From Eutreptiella sp. 'Long Island Sound 2002' (taxonomy: Eukaryota > Euglenozoa > Euglenophyceae > Eutreptiales > Eutreptiaceae), in contig OZ038379.1 in NCBI GenBank assembly GCA_964036045.1, forward strand, positions 108,950,025-109,014,024: a DNA stretch of 64,000 bases, given 5' to 3'. Shown in pieces: positions 21,801-32,400 of the stretch. The translations under genes were made by a program, and so were the position numbers. The notes beneath the pieces were generated by a model. That model ran no database searches, was not told where the DNA came from, and saw only the letters and a list, made by a program, of their open reading frames with translations. Numbering within the stretch: position 1 is the stretch's first letter; every line of letters begins with the position of its first letter.

Positions 21801-22749
21801 GTTCCAGGCGCAGGTGATTCGGCGGGGTTCGGGACAGAATAGGGTGGTGGAGTGCCCGTTCTGGGCAGTGGTGCAGGGGAAGGGGGGGGTGCAACCATGG
21901 GTTGTCTCCGTTGTGCCCTTTGTGCAGGTGCGCACCCCCCTCCACGCACAACCGGCTCCTCCTCTGCAGCATTAATTGACGCTCTGGGACAGCTGCAGAG
22001 GTGGAAGCAGTGTGAGTGGAGCGACGTGCGGGCCATTGCCCCCGCCCCCCACTTGAAGGAGGCAGCGCAGGCGTTTATGCTCCGCTTCCAGAAGCAGCTC
22101 GTGGGGAAAGGGCCGAAGGGGGAGAAGGGGGGCAGGGCCGCATCTGACGTGTCTGGGGACCCCTCCCTGCAGAGCAAGGGCCGCACGGAGCAGCAAGCTA
22201 GGGGCTCCAGGCGCCCTCGCCCCACGACCACCCCCCGGGAGGCAGCACAGGCAGCGCAGGCAGCGGGAGACGGGGGGGGGGGCACGGGAGAAGGCGGAGA
22301 TTCTCCGCCTTGAGGCGGAGAACAAGCTGCTGCGCGAGCAGCTGAAGGCGGCGGAGGCCGCCCGCAAGACCGCACAGGACGCGCTCACCGGTGAGCGCGC
22401 CTTGTGGGAGCGGCGGGAGAAGGGGTGGGAAAAGCAGAGGGGGGAGTTGCAGCAGCAGGTGACCGCCACGGCGCAGGTGCGTGCAGTTGGGGGGGGGGCA
22501 GAGGGTAGTGCCGACCCCGACCATGGGCAGCATGTGCTGTACCTGCAGGCGGCGGCGGTGGAGTTGCACTCTGCACTCAGCGCCCAACGCCATGTGGCCA
22601 TCAACATGGGGGTCAAAGAGGCCACCCTCACGGAGCTGAAGGGCCTGCTGGACAAGCACCCGGTTGCGCACCTGCTTGACCCCAAGCGCAGGCGGGCGGA
22701 AGAGAGCGAGGGGAGTCAGAGTCAGGGCAGCAAGCGGTCGAAGAAATGA
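18826..22749 (+). pseudogene. Element A gene 1: 2OG-Fe(II) oxygenase-like protein with coiled coil, decayed
   Basis: It starts at ATG 18826 with a basic tail (MPPKQPKKGKGKK). Exon 1 (to about 21130) has a motif HIPDITHPTLYST shared with element E, then the oxygenase core. The first iron ligands are H380 and D382 (PHRDF). The second histidine should be residue 444 but is proline here (VIPRGAG). D has VIHRGAGGPGR, with a downstream Arg that could bind 2-oxoglutarate. An Ala/Glu-rich linker follows. After an intron full of palindromes, exon 2 (from 21477) has a Gln/Glu repeat and a C-terminal coiled coil (LRLEAENKLLREQLKAAE) ending SKRSKK. Defects are TAG at 19843-19845 (TGG in D), the His-to-Pro change, and frame breaks in G runs near 21780 and 22280. 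By family this would oxidise a methylated base or another substrate; the substrate is unknown. Confidence 0.65.
21154..21352. repeat. Element A palindrome block 2, in intron of gene 1
   Basis: Nine or so TTGGCGCG(CG)CCAA copies, spaced 6-10 bp apart, fill most of the intron between about 21131 and 21476. Confidence 0.92.
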
Positions 22750-22771
22750 GCAGGCACTGGCTGGGCATGGT

Positions 22772-22893
22772 TTTGGCGCGCGCCAAGTGGTAAGTTGGCG
22801 CGCCAAATCCTGATTTGGCGTGCGCCAACAGGGGAGTTGGCGCGCGCCAAATGGGAAGTTGGCGCGCCAACTTGCCACTTGGCGCGCGCCAAC
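22772..22893. repeat. Element A palindrome block 3, between genes 1 and 2
   Basis: Six copies of the same palindrome lie between the gene 1 stop (22749) and the transposase start (23002). Confidence 0.92.
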
Positions 22894-23001
22894 TGCCTGC
22901 CAACTGTGTGCCATCTGTGTGCGAACGTGCAACAACGTTCCGTTGCATGATCCAACCCGCCTGCCACGTCCTCACGTGCCGCAGGTCTTTGTTTGTGCAC
23001 C

Positions 23002-24815
23002 ATGCAGCGGCCCTTTGAGCAGCTGGCGCCCTCAAACTACCGCGACAGGCGCGCGCGGCTGGCACGCCTTCGCGAAGTCGTGGGGGTTTTTTGGGCCACA
23101 TTGGGAAGTACACGTCAAACCCGGCCGCCGCCGCATCCACCTCGTTTGCGGGGAGAGCAAACCCCGCACCCCCGATTTGGAGCTGTTGGCCGCGGCCATT
23201 CTGTGGGAGAGCCGCAAAAATGGCGACAGCTTCCGCAAACTGCAGTACAGCCGGGCACACAGCCAATGGAAGTGCCCATGGGGAACCCTGATGCAGGTGC
23301 GAAAGGCATTGTCCGCCCCCCGTGTCACGGAGGTTCATTTTCAGACGGACGAGGACAATGACATTTTTGGGGCCGCATGCAATATGTGGCAGAAGCTGCA
23401 GGTATTTTCACCCTGCACCAAAGCGTTTCCCGGCGTCCGTTCACGGTGACCCGTTGCACACGGCCTGTTTTCTTGCATAGGTGATGTGGCACCGTGACGG
23501 CCCCACGTTCCTGACGGACAACGTGTGGGTGGGCATCTCCTTCGATGGGACAAAGCTCTGGCAGGCCTCCTTCGTGCATTTTGCCGTTGGAGACCTGGGG
23601 AGTCATATGCCCTTGGGCTCTTGGATCTTGCTGCGCGGATCCGAGAAGAAGGCCATCATTTCCCAATTGGCCGAGGTCTATGACCTGAACGCGGACCTCA
23701 CCGAGGTGGCGCAGCAGCAAATCCCCGATAAAGGGGGTTACCTGCGTAAGGTGATTTGTTTTTTTATAGCAGACACCAAGCCGCAGGTCATTTTGGGGGG
23801 TTGCTCCTCCTTCACGGCCAAAAACCCCGCAGCCACCGTTTGTTGGCTGTGTGGGAAAAATCGGGCAACCATTCTGCACGAATTTGGTTGCGGGATGGGG
23901 GTGATTGTCGAGGAGTGGCTTTGGGCGGGGATGATCTGCTCGATCGTGCGCCCCGCCCAGCGGCCCCCCGACTATGGGCTGCATGGTGTGCACCGGCAAG
24001 TGCACAATGGGCTTTCAGCCCTTGTGAACAGCCTCCACACGGTGCATCGGTGGAAAAGGGGAAAGGCCGTGAGGTGGGTGCAATGGTTCCTGGATCCCAT
24101 TCGGATCCAGGCACGGACCGCCACCGGGGTGGCGTTGGAAGAGGAGAGGAAGGATAAGAAGAAGGTGCCCCTGAAAATCGAGCAGACGGCGGCTGCCGAG
24201 TGGGTGAAGAGTGAGGGATGGGACACCATGTGTGACCATCTGGAGGGGGAGGGCCTCCTGCAGCATGTCGTTGACATGGGGGGGGTCCAGGTGTCCTGGA
24301 CGGACGCCTTCCGGCAATGGGGAAAATCCCTGTTGGCAACAAGCGATGTCGTCTGGAAATCCGGACCATTGCAGTTGCCCGACATGAAAATTCTGCGAAC
24401 AGAATTGAAAAAAATGGGGGAGGCCCATAAGGCCTGTGAAATGAACGTCACCCTGTGGGCCCATCTGTGGATTGACCACCTGTTGGGATGGGCCCGCAGG
24501 TGGGGGCACATTGCCATTTTTGCCGCCTTCAAAGGAGAGGGACGGCACAAAGCCCTGAAATGTGAAATCTCAAAGCGCAGCTTTCGAGGTGGAAGTAAAG
24601 GCGGCCGGGTGTCCAGACTGCGGGGGGCCAGAGTGCGGGTGAAGGGGGGCAAGGGGGATCGCACGCGGAAGGGGTGGGGGGAAGTGATCCGCTCAGATAA
24701 TCTGGACTCGGGGTTATATAATAAAAAATTTTCGGTTTGGGAGTCGTCGTGGACGAAGCAAAAGGGGTACATAGAGAATAAGGGGGTCTTCGTCCAGGCT
24801 GAACAAGGCATGTGA
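23002..24815 (+). pseudogene. Element A transposase, frameshifted
   Basis: It starts at ATG 23002 (MQRPFEQLAPSNYRDRRARL). A net 2-bp loss near 23085 relative to D breaks the frame. Exon 1 ends at 23401 before GTATTTTC, and exon 2 starts at 23481 after TTGCATAG. Proposed DDE residues, by alignment with E, are Asp in GISFDGTKL, Asp in PDYGLHG and Glu in KGEGRHKALK. There is also a Cys-x2-Cys (VCWLCGKNR). The 2OG-oxygenase partner and CxC cysteines suggest the KDZ (Kyakuja-Dileera-Zisupton) group, which in fungi and some algae is linked to TET/JBP oxygenases (from memory). The 2-bp target duplication could equally suit another group. Family naming is tentative; the transposase role is well supported by the inverted ends. 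Confidence 0.65.
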
Positions 24816-24999
24816 CCTCTATATATGATTTATATGATTGATTTGACAGCTTCTTGCACATTCGCAGTCTTTTGCACATTAATCAAAAAAAGATGGAACA
24901 ATGCTTTCTTCGTGCCAAGTGTGCAAGGGCAGGTGAGGGACGGAATTTCCAGTGACAACAATGGTATGCAAGTCGATGGTTTGATCGGTGGGGGGACAT

Positions 25000-25075
25000 T
25001 TGGCGCGCGCCAAGTCGCAAGTTGGCGCGCCAAGTCCGGACTTGGCGCGCCAACTTGCGACTTGGCGCGCTAACT
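25000..25075. repeat. Element A palindrome block 4, 3' of the transposase
   Basis: Four copies of the palindrome lie downstream of the transposase stop; the last copy is mutated to GGCGCGCTAAC. Confidence 0.9.
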
Positions 25076-25317
25076 TGTGAATTTGCGGGAGCCCAGGCCT
25101 GGGAAGCCAACTTTGGGACTTTTGTACCGTGTAGGAGTGTTTTCAGCACGAGAGGGGCATGAAACCCGGGTTTTTTCAGGGTAAAAAGTTTCCATTTACA
25201 CCAAAAAGGAGGAAAAAATCCCTAGGTAGCCAGTGTAACAACATAATAGACACCCGCCATGATTTGGCTGCATTCCGAAGCAAGTTGGCGAATGTCTCTT
25301 GGCTTCGTAGTTACATG

Positions 25318-26464
25318 TATTCAGGTGTTCAGGAAAACGGGCAATGAGCGCACGGGGCCCTTGTAGGCCCACCATCCCTACATACCCCTTTCCGTACTTT
25401 GTGGAGAAAATGTAATATACAAGAAAACCCTTTTGGTCCAAAGGCGTCCACAGCGCTCTGGACAGGCCCACGGCACGCTGGATGTGTCGATATGGGCTGT
25501 GCCGCAGAAGTTCACGGGTCTCTTCTAGGTTGCGTAGCAGTTGCTGCTCCCTGTGAGCGCACTGTAGAAGGGCTTTTCTCTCAGAGCACAGCGTTGACCA
25601 CAGTTCATCAAACAGTCGACCGTCATGCTCGTGCGTCCGCACTAAGGGCACATGCCAGTTCCCGCGCGCAGCTCGCATCCGTAGGCGCATGGCGCCGCAG
25701 TAGGAGCGCATGGGGAAGGAGCGAAGGGCCACGTCCGGCTGCACATCCCTGGGATGGACATAGATCGAACCAGGTTATGGTACACAAGGACCAGCATTTC
25801 CGCCGACGGTTTCTACCGCGTTCAACGCGTGTGTCCTCTCTCCATCTGTTCCACTGTAACACTCGGGTTGGGTGTGTGCACATGACAAAGGCTCGGTTTT
25901 GTTGTGTCAGTGCATGCAGTGCAGTTTTCCAATGACCGTCGCTGTCGCGGACCCCCACAATGATCGGGCACGACTTTCGGGTCTCCAAAGAGGCCTGGAA
26001 GTGTGCCAACGAGTCAGATGGTTGTACTAGCCACACTACATGATTTCTAGTAGAGGGGGGATTCTCTGGGGGGGGGGATCTGCCAAACGGCTCTTCAGCG
26101 GCCCCCAGGGGGCCTTCGTAGCTGGTATGCCACTGGTAGTCCACGGGAGAGATGCCGTGGACATGCGCCACACCGAAGACATCGTCCCTGGTAGATAACC
26201 AAGAGGCTGGGCACGTCCAAAAATCATGATACGTATCAGTGAGTTCATGAAGGGCACGGAAGTAAGTTTCGCGGGCAAGGTGGAAGGCGTGCAAGTGCGA
26301 GGCATTAGCGTCATCCCATGTATGGAGGCGGTGCTTGGTCGCCCACGCCGCCCAAAGCCTTTGTAGGTGTTCATACCGCATGATGCCCGCGACATCCTGG
26401 GATAGGGCCTCCGGGACCGGTGTATGAACCTGGAAAGTCTTCTGGGCGTGGATCCAATGGGTAC
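25318..26464 (-). pseudogene. PLE ORF2 piece 2: middle region and first half of GIY-YIG nuclease
   Basis: The piece begins (high coordinate) with STHWIHAQKTFQVHTP, in frame with piece 1 once D is removed, and runs through an unrecognised globular region. A frame break lies near 25.78-25.83 kb, after which the frame continues with MQPDVALRSFPMRSYCG. The end is GFLVYYIFSTKYGKGYVG followed by RALIARFPEHLN. VYY and YVG take the places of GIY and YIG, and the R...H spacing fits the domain. Element A cuts it here; the rest is at 18434-17963. Confidence 0.7.
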
Positions 26465-26592
26465 TATGTAACTACGAAGCCAAGAGACATTCGCCAACTT
26501 GCTTCGGAATGCAGCCAAATCAAGGCGGGTGTCTATTATGTTGTTACACTGGCTACCTAGGGATTTTTTCCTCCTTTTTGGTGTAAATGTAC

Positions 26593-27049
26593 CCTTCGTG
26601 AACGGCCGTTAAGTGGCCGTTTGAATAATTGCGTGAATTTAACGTGAATTTACCCAAAATTTGAGGTTTTTGGGGGAAAATGCCATATTCTTGGTTCGCT
26701 TCAAGGGCTTTGAGGGGCCAAAATTCCTCCCCTAGCTTTGCTACGCATCATCCAATGAAAGTCCCGCCCCAAAAGCATGCATCATGACCGCACCGTGCCC
26801 AAAACGAGAGGTGCCGGAACCCGGCAAGCCTGTAGCCGATTCACAGCCGTGAATTCACGTGAATTCACGTGAAATTCGTACGAATTTCGTACGAATTTCG
26901 TACGAATTTCACGTGAAATCGCGTGAATTCACGTGAATTTACACAAATGTTACCCGTGTGCACCCCCTGATTTGTCCTCACACCCCTAGTAAGCCCCCCA
27001 GCATGCATCCCGGTCACAGGCAACAATGGTCTGGGTTCGTAAGGTCATC
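26593..27049. other. Element E 3' subterminal region
   Basis: There is no gene. The region holds the terminal repeat, a GGCCGTTTGAAT phrase shared with the other end, and one palindrome block (listed separately). Confidence 0.6.
26863..26935. repeat. Element E palindrome block 4, 3' of the transposase
   Basis: Overlapping GAATTCACGTGAATTC and GAAATTCGTACGAATTTC palindromes; the CGTACG core repeats three times. Confidence 0.9.
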
Positions 27050-28813
27050 TCATGTCCGTCTCTTGCGGCACCGGAACCGCCGCTGTAGAGTCTGAAGGTG
27101 CTGCATGTCGGTTAGAAGCCGTCTTCTTGTGCGGCTTGCATACGTTTGTACACTTATGGGCCCTTGCCCATGTTGAGCCCTTTTGGTCGCATCCCACCCA
27201 TGCAACCAAAGGCTATCGTCAATGGTGTGGTTGTCCACAACCACTTGCACCCCTAGTCTCCCCCGGAGGAGGCTTAGGCCCCCGCTGTTGCGCAACATGC
27301 GCTTCAGCCTCCGGTGACTTCCCTCCATGGCAAAGCAGGAGAACTTTGACAAGATTATCCACTTCTTTGCAAAATAATACATGTGGTCGATCCAAAGATG
27401 CGTCCGCGGAAGTTTGCCCCACTGGAGCTCATTGTGGGCAGCGCCCATGGCTATGCTATGGTTCCGGAGCCGCCCCAAGTCGGCCCCGGAGAACCATGCG
27501 GAACGCCACGCGTATACACACATGCTTGCAAAATTCTCCCACCACGTTTTGCACACCGACTCCCAACTTTTTCCCCCTACTTGATGCTGCCTGACACTAG
27601 GCTGCTCTAGGCAAGCATCTATTATCTTCTCCCAACCCTTATTGCGCATGAAATGGATGGCAGCAGCACACTCCATCCTCACCTTCCCCTTGCTGTTTGC
27701 CTTGTCATTATTTAATGAGGCACGGGTGCAAGTTCGTGCAGCAAGCCGTGCCTCATCTAAAACCGGTTGCAGCATGGTGCGTGCCACATTGGCCGGTGCC
27801 TTCCCTGTCAATTGTACAACTAGGTCCCGTGTCCCGTTGACTGCACACAACAGGACACGAAGGACCCCATGGAGGCCATAATCAGGCACTCGCCTATCAC
27901 TCATAATGGTCCTATATATAGCACTTATGGCAACGGCTGGTTCCCAGTTGCCGTCTATCGCACTTGCTGTGCCAAAGGTAGCAAGGCACAGAGCACGGTT
28001 ACGCATGCAGACCCAACACACAGTGGCACCAGGGGATTCTGCCTTCCAGTTCTGGCAGCCCGCCATGAGCACCTGTGCCTTACCATATGCACACAGAAAA
28101 AAAAGGGACTGCCTATCGTTCCCTGCCGTATCCTTAAAACTTACGGTTGCGGCCTTGCGCAACTCATCATCAAAATCAATTTCCTGGGAGGCCGCGTAGA
28201 GGGTGTCCCACTTTTCACTGCCCCCTAGTAGCCACCAACTAGATAGTTGGTTGGGGTCGGCGGTGCCACCAAGCGTGCAATGGACGTACGAGGCCTCATG
28301 CCTCGATGTACCGTCCACCGCAATAGGCAACCAATGCAGCCGTCGGTCCCCGGGCTGCATGATGGCCGAGGGTGGTGGTGGTCGACACTTGAATAGGTGG
28401 GCGATGCGGTCAGGTAGGTAGCAGGCCGCACCATTGATGGCCGTGTCGTCACCCGTATAGGCAGTAAACGCCCGGGACTCCGGCAACGCTAGCTGCCGGA
28501 GCATGCCGTACACCTGGTCCCATACCACACCGTACGTCATGCTCCCCACCAGGTACCGGGACTCTGTCCTAGAGAGATGCAATGGCCGGATCCTCCACAC
28601 GGCCATAATCAACCTCTCCTCCTGGGTGGGCTCGGGCTGGACGGTGGCTACAATTCTTGTTTCGGGGGTAAGCACTATTTGCCCCGTGTCGGGCAGGTAC
28701 TTGACGGTGTAGGGTGCTGCAAGCTCCTTGGAAACAACCTCCTGGAGCTCTTGTACGCGCCGCCGTCGTGTACGATCCGCTACCAGATGGAATGGCTCCT
28801 TGGGCCGTGGCAT
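27050..28813 (-). CDS. Element E DDE-type transposase, intact 587 residues
   Basis: A single open frame starts at ATG 28813 (MPRPKEPFHLVADRTRRRR) and ends RCRKRRT. Proposed catalytic residues, by alignment with element A, are the Asp in LPIAVDGTSRHE (about residue 170), the Asp in VPDYGLHGVLR (about 315) and the Glu in FAMEGSHRRLKRM (about 500). A Cys pair (ATVCWVCMRNR) sits between the first two. The spacing between aspartates and the conserved THLWIDHMYYFAKKW block before the Glu are shared with A. It would cut the E ends and insert them elsewhere. The basic C-terminus may aid DNA binding or nuclear import. It lies downstream of gene 1 on the same strand with a palindrome-filled spacer of about 650 bp. 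KDZ-type affiliation is tentative. Confidence 0.75.
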   Translation of the reverse strand: MPRPKEPFHLVADRTRRRRVQELQEVVSKELAAPYTVKYLPDTGQIVLTPETRIVATVQPEPTQEERLIMAVWRIRPLHLSRTESRYLVGSMTYGVVWDQVYGMLRQLALPESRAFTAYTGDDTAINGAACYLPDRIAHLFKCRPPPPSAIMQPGDRRLHWLPIAVDGTSRHEASYVHCTLGGTADPNQLSSWWLLGGSEKWDTLYAASQEIDFDDELRKAATVSFKDTAGNDRQSLFFLCAYGKAQVLMAGCQNWKAESPGATVCWVCMRNRALCLATFGTASAIDGNWEPAVAISAIYRTIMSDRRVPDYGLHGVLRVLLCAVNGTRDLVVQLTGKAPANVARTMLQPVLDEARLAARTCTRASLNNDKANSKGKVRMECAAAIHFMRNKGWEKIIDACLEQPSVRQHQVGGKSWESVCKTWWENFASMCVYAWRSAWFSGADLGRLRNHSIAMGAAHNELQWGKLPRTHLWIDHMYYFAKKWIILSKFSCFAMEGSHRRLKRMLRNSGGLSLLRGRLGVQVVVDNHTIDDSLWLHGWDATKRAQHGQGPISVQTYASRTRRRLLTDMQHLQTLQRRFRCRKRRT

Positions 28814-28917
28814 GATGTGAGATACAGGACCTGTTGAATGGGCAGGCAGTCATCGCAAAGTCCCCTGCCGCAGACCACTCTCTCTACTGTGATTCGCATG
28901 CAATTAAAAGAAATTCA

Positions 28918-29085
28918 CATAGATTCGCACGAAATTCGTACGAAATTCGTACGAATTTCGTACGAATTTCGTACGAATTTCACATGAATAGAAATGTGTG
29001 AATATTCTGAAAATGTGAAATTCGTACGAAATTCGTACGAATTTCGTACGAATTTCGTACGAATTTCGTGCGAATTTCACATGAC
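28918..29085. repeat. Element E palindrome block 3, between gene 1 and transposase
   Basis: Two runs of overlapping GAAATTCGTACGAATTTC units, each run a long perfect or near-perfect palindrome, upstream of the transposase on its strand. Confidence 0.92.
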
Positions 29086-29466
29086 TGTCACAGAATTTCT
29101 GCCAAAGCCTCATCCTTGTGCCCTCGTTGACCCTCACAAAGCAAGCTCAGGATGGTGCTCATGCTGTCATTGTCATTGTCATTGTCTCATGCTGTCATTC
29201 CGGCTGTCACTCAGCCAGCAGTGTAATATACAAACAGTTCCGCAAAAAGGAATCGCAAATTAACAGGTTAACAGGTTAACAGGTCAGGGGGCACATCAGG
29301 TCAGGGGGTAATGTACAAACAGTGCTGCAGAAAATTTCGCACAGTGGGGGGGGAGTACCCCACATATCGGTCAAACTGCCCATGCTTGGGGGGGGGGGGG
29401 GGGCAGGATAACATTCGTCGTGGTTAGAAAGGCGTGGTTAGAAAGGACAGGTGCTCCGGAGGGTAC

Positions 29467-32400
29467 CTACGCACCCCCCCCCCCGGGAGCAGAGCTCCGG
29501 CTAGCGGAGCCCTGGGAGCTCTGCTCCGCCACCGCCTCCACAAAGGAGGGGTCCATGGCCGCCGACGTGAGGCGGTGGGGGGGGTACTGCCGGCGCACTT
29601 CCTCCATTGCGGCAGTCACCTTGGGGGCGTCCGGGGCCACGCTGTCCACATTGACCTGCTGGCCACTGGCCATCATGGCCATCCGCAGGCCGGTGGACAC
29701 TGCGGACATCTGGCCGGCGCATGCCTCGGCCTGGGCATGCCAGGCCTGTGCGCCGGCCAGGAGGTACCGGACACCGGCAGCACTGGCCCCCCCCCTGTCA
29801 GCCGGGGGGGCGGGGGCCTCGGCACCCTCAGCCCTCTCCACTGCCTCTGCTGGCTGTGCCGCTGGCTTTGCCTTGCGCAACGTCGCCACGTCACGCTCCA
29901 GGGTCTTCACCTTGGTGGCCAGCCGGTCACGCTCCCTGGTGACGTCCGCCAACCGCGACTCGCAGTCCCGCAGACGGGCCTCGAGGTCGCGGTTGGCGGC
30001 CTCCGCGCTGATGGCGCGTGCCTCCCACGCCCCCGCCCGCTGCTGGTCCACCCACTCCTGCACCACCCCCCTCTGCCCCCGCCCCCCCGACGGCTCCGCC
30101 TGCTCCGCCCGCCCTGCCCGCTCCCCCAGGGTGGCCGTACGCGGGGCTTTGGGGGGGGGGGTGGGGCCCGTGTCCCCTTCGGGGCGCCCTTTCCGCTTGC
30201 GCGTGGGGGGGGGGTTCGTCCTCCTCGACGTCAATGACGTCAGCCACCACCCCCATCTTCCGCTGCCTCCCCACATGGACGCGCATGGCAACCCATGCCA
30301 CGTCCACCCACTCCGGCCTCCGCTGCTCCCAACCCGTGAGCACATTCAGCCCACAAATCCCTGCCGTCGTCACCATCCCCCCCTCCCCGATCCCCGACAC
30401 CCCCGTCTGCACCCGCCAGTGCCCACTCACAAGCCGGTAGGCAAACATGCCCACCAGCTCCTGCCCCGCAGGCAGGTTGGACCCCCCCCGGAGCACAATG
30501 GGGCAGGGGAAGGAGATGCGGAGGGTGCCCTGCACCCCCCGCGACTCCAACTCCATGTCCCACACGGCACTGAGGTGCCGCTGCCGCCCATCCGGCCCGG
30601 GCGGCACCTGCTGGGTCCAGGCCGGATCCGGCTGCCTGGCGGCCAGGGTGACCCGGTCCAGGGGGGGGTCGGTGTGGGCCTCGCCCAGCTCGTCGCGGGA
30701 CGGCTGGGGCACCACCACCTCGCGCGCCATATGCCCCCTGGCGGTGCTGGCCTCGCTGCCTCCCGAACGCCGAGAGCGCTGCGACCCCACACTGCGCACG
30801 CTGCCGGCCTCGCTTGGTGCCCGTCCACCGCCGGTGCCTGCGGGCTGGGCGCCACCGGGGCCTTCGGCGGGCTCGGCGTGCTCCTCAGGCAATCGGGGCC
30901 GGGGCTTGTACTGGCGCCTGGTGTGGTGCGGAATATCCGGCGACCAAGCGGTGAACGGGACCTGCATGCAGATGTGGGGAGGTGTGCAAGGCAAAAATTG
31001 AGAAAGGGGGAGTGGACACGGGGCAATGGAAGAGCAAAAGGAGCAAATTGGACGAAATTCACAGAAATTCGTACGAAATTCGTACGAAATTCGTACGAAT
31101 TTCGTACGAATTTCACATCTCGAGAAAATTCACACAAATTTATTCACGTGAAATTCGTACGAAATTCGTACGAATTTCGTACGAATTTCGTACGAATTTC
31201 ACGTGAATTTCGTCCAATTGTTGCAAATACACAAAGCAAACACACAAGCAGGCACACCTTGCAGTCGCATGGGCAGGTGATGCTCCATGCCCCGGTCCTC
31301 GCGCACTTGGGCGACCGCCACGCTGGGACCGTGTTCACCAGGTGCCACAGCGTGGTCGGCCGACCCGGGGGGGCAATGCCGGACAAGGCGAAGTGGATCT
31401 CCGACTCCGCGTCGACATCGCCCCCCTTCACGACCTCCAGCTGGTGCACGCTGCCCAGGAAGAACAGCATGCACTGGGGGCCGACCTCGATGACGGCGAG
31501 GTCGGCGGCCGGGGCCGACCGGGAGATGAAGGTGGGGTGGAAGGGGCAGGTGGGGGGGCCTGCCGGGAGCGTCTGCGGGGGGTCGGCGAACAGGGCCTGG
31601 GCAGCCTCCCCCTCCCACAACCCCACCCTCGCAACCGCCCCCTTCCCCACCCACAACACCTGGTCCACGCTGGGGAGGTCCCAGCTGGACAAATCCCCAG
31701 CAACGTCCAGGGCCTCCTTGGGGGGGATGGCGTCCAAGTGTGTGGTGTTGGCCTGGTGGTGTTTGTGTCGGGGGTCGGGGGTCCACAAGTTAAAAAGAGC
31801 CCCCTGCAGCCCATCCTTGGAGTCAGGGTGGGCAGGCAATCCATGATGGCGGCTGGTGGCCACCATCAGCAGCATGTCCCCCCGATGCAGCTGAACGGTG
31901 TCCCAGCGCGCCTCCGCCGCCTCCCCCAGGGCCGTCCCCGCCTGCACCGCCACCTGGTAGTCCTCTGACAAGCAGAGGAAGCTACTCAGGTGGCAGTCCC
32001 CCACCGCCTTGTCGCTGGGGGGGAGGACTTCGGGGTGGGTGGTCACGTCGGTGTGGGGGAGCTGCGGCCCACTCCCCACACTGGCCACAATGATGCTGCC
32101 CGGCGTCATTGGGTGGAGGTCCTCAACCCCAGGGACACTTTCGGTGAGGTGGGGGTGGAACTTCTTGAAGAGAGGCCCCCCCACCCCCGAGCCCAAGGCG
32201 CTCTTGCTTTGCCACCGGCGGGGGAGCTCGGGATCCTTGGCCTGCTCCTCACTCCGCGCGGCGTTGAAAAGGAGCTCAAAATTTTTTGCGACGACTTTTT
32301 CGTCGCCGCTGCCCCACGCCTTCATCACCTTGTTCCACCCCACCTCACAATCCCGTTCCTCCACAAGCCCCCGAAGCACAATGTAGCCGTTCCCATCAAC

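Larger units (their letters stand above)
18437..25315 (+). mobile_element. Element A: 6.9-kb DNA transposon with TTGGCGCGCGCCAA palindromes
   Basis: Inverted ends TGTAACTACGAAGCCAA lie at 18437 and, complemented, at 25315, flanked by TG at 18435-18436 and 25316-25317. It interrupts the GIY-YIG domain of the PLE. It carries gene 1 (18826-22749) and the transposase (23002-24815), both on the plus strand. The palindrome TTGGCGCG(CG)CCAA is packed into four non-coding blocks. Both genes have disabling mutations, which comparison with its relative D exposes. Confidence 0.9.

Noticed and set aside
19993-21972. 659-codon minus-strand frame in element A
   Set aside because: It is antisense to gene 1 and crosses its intron palindromes; homology with E supports the plus strand.
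22820-23018. Open frames through the palindrome blocks (GARQ, SWRAP, LARANS repeats)
   Set aside because: The peptides are translations of TTGGCGCGCGCCAA in each frame and strand.
18664-25075. CRISPR array or restriction-type repeats
   Set aside because: The palindromes are irregularly spaced, lie in introns and spacers of a eukaryotic transposon, and have no Cas genes or leader.
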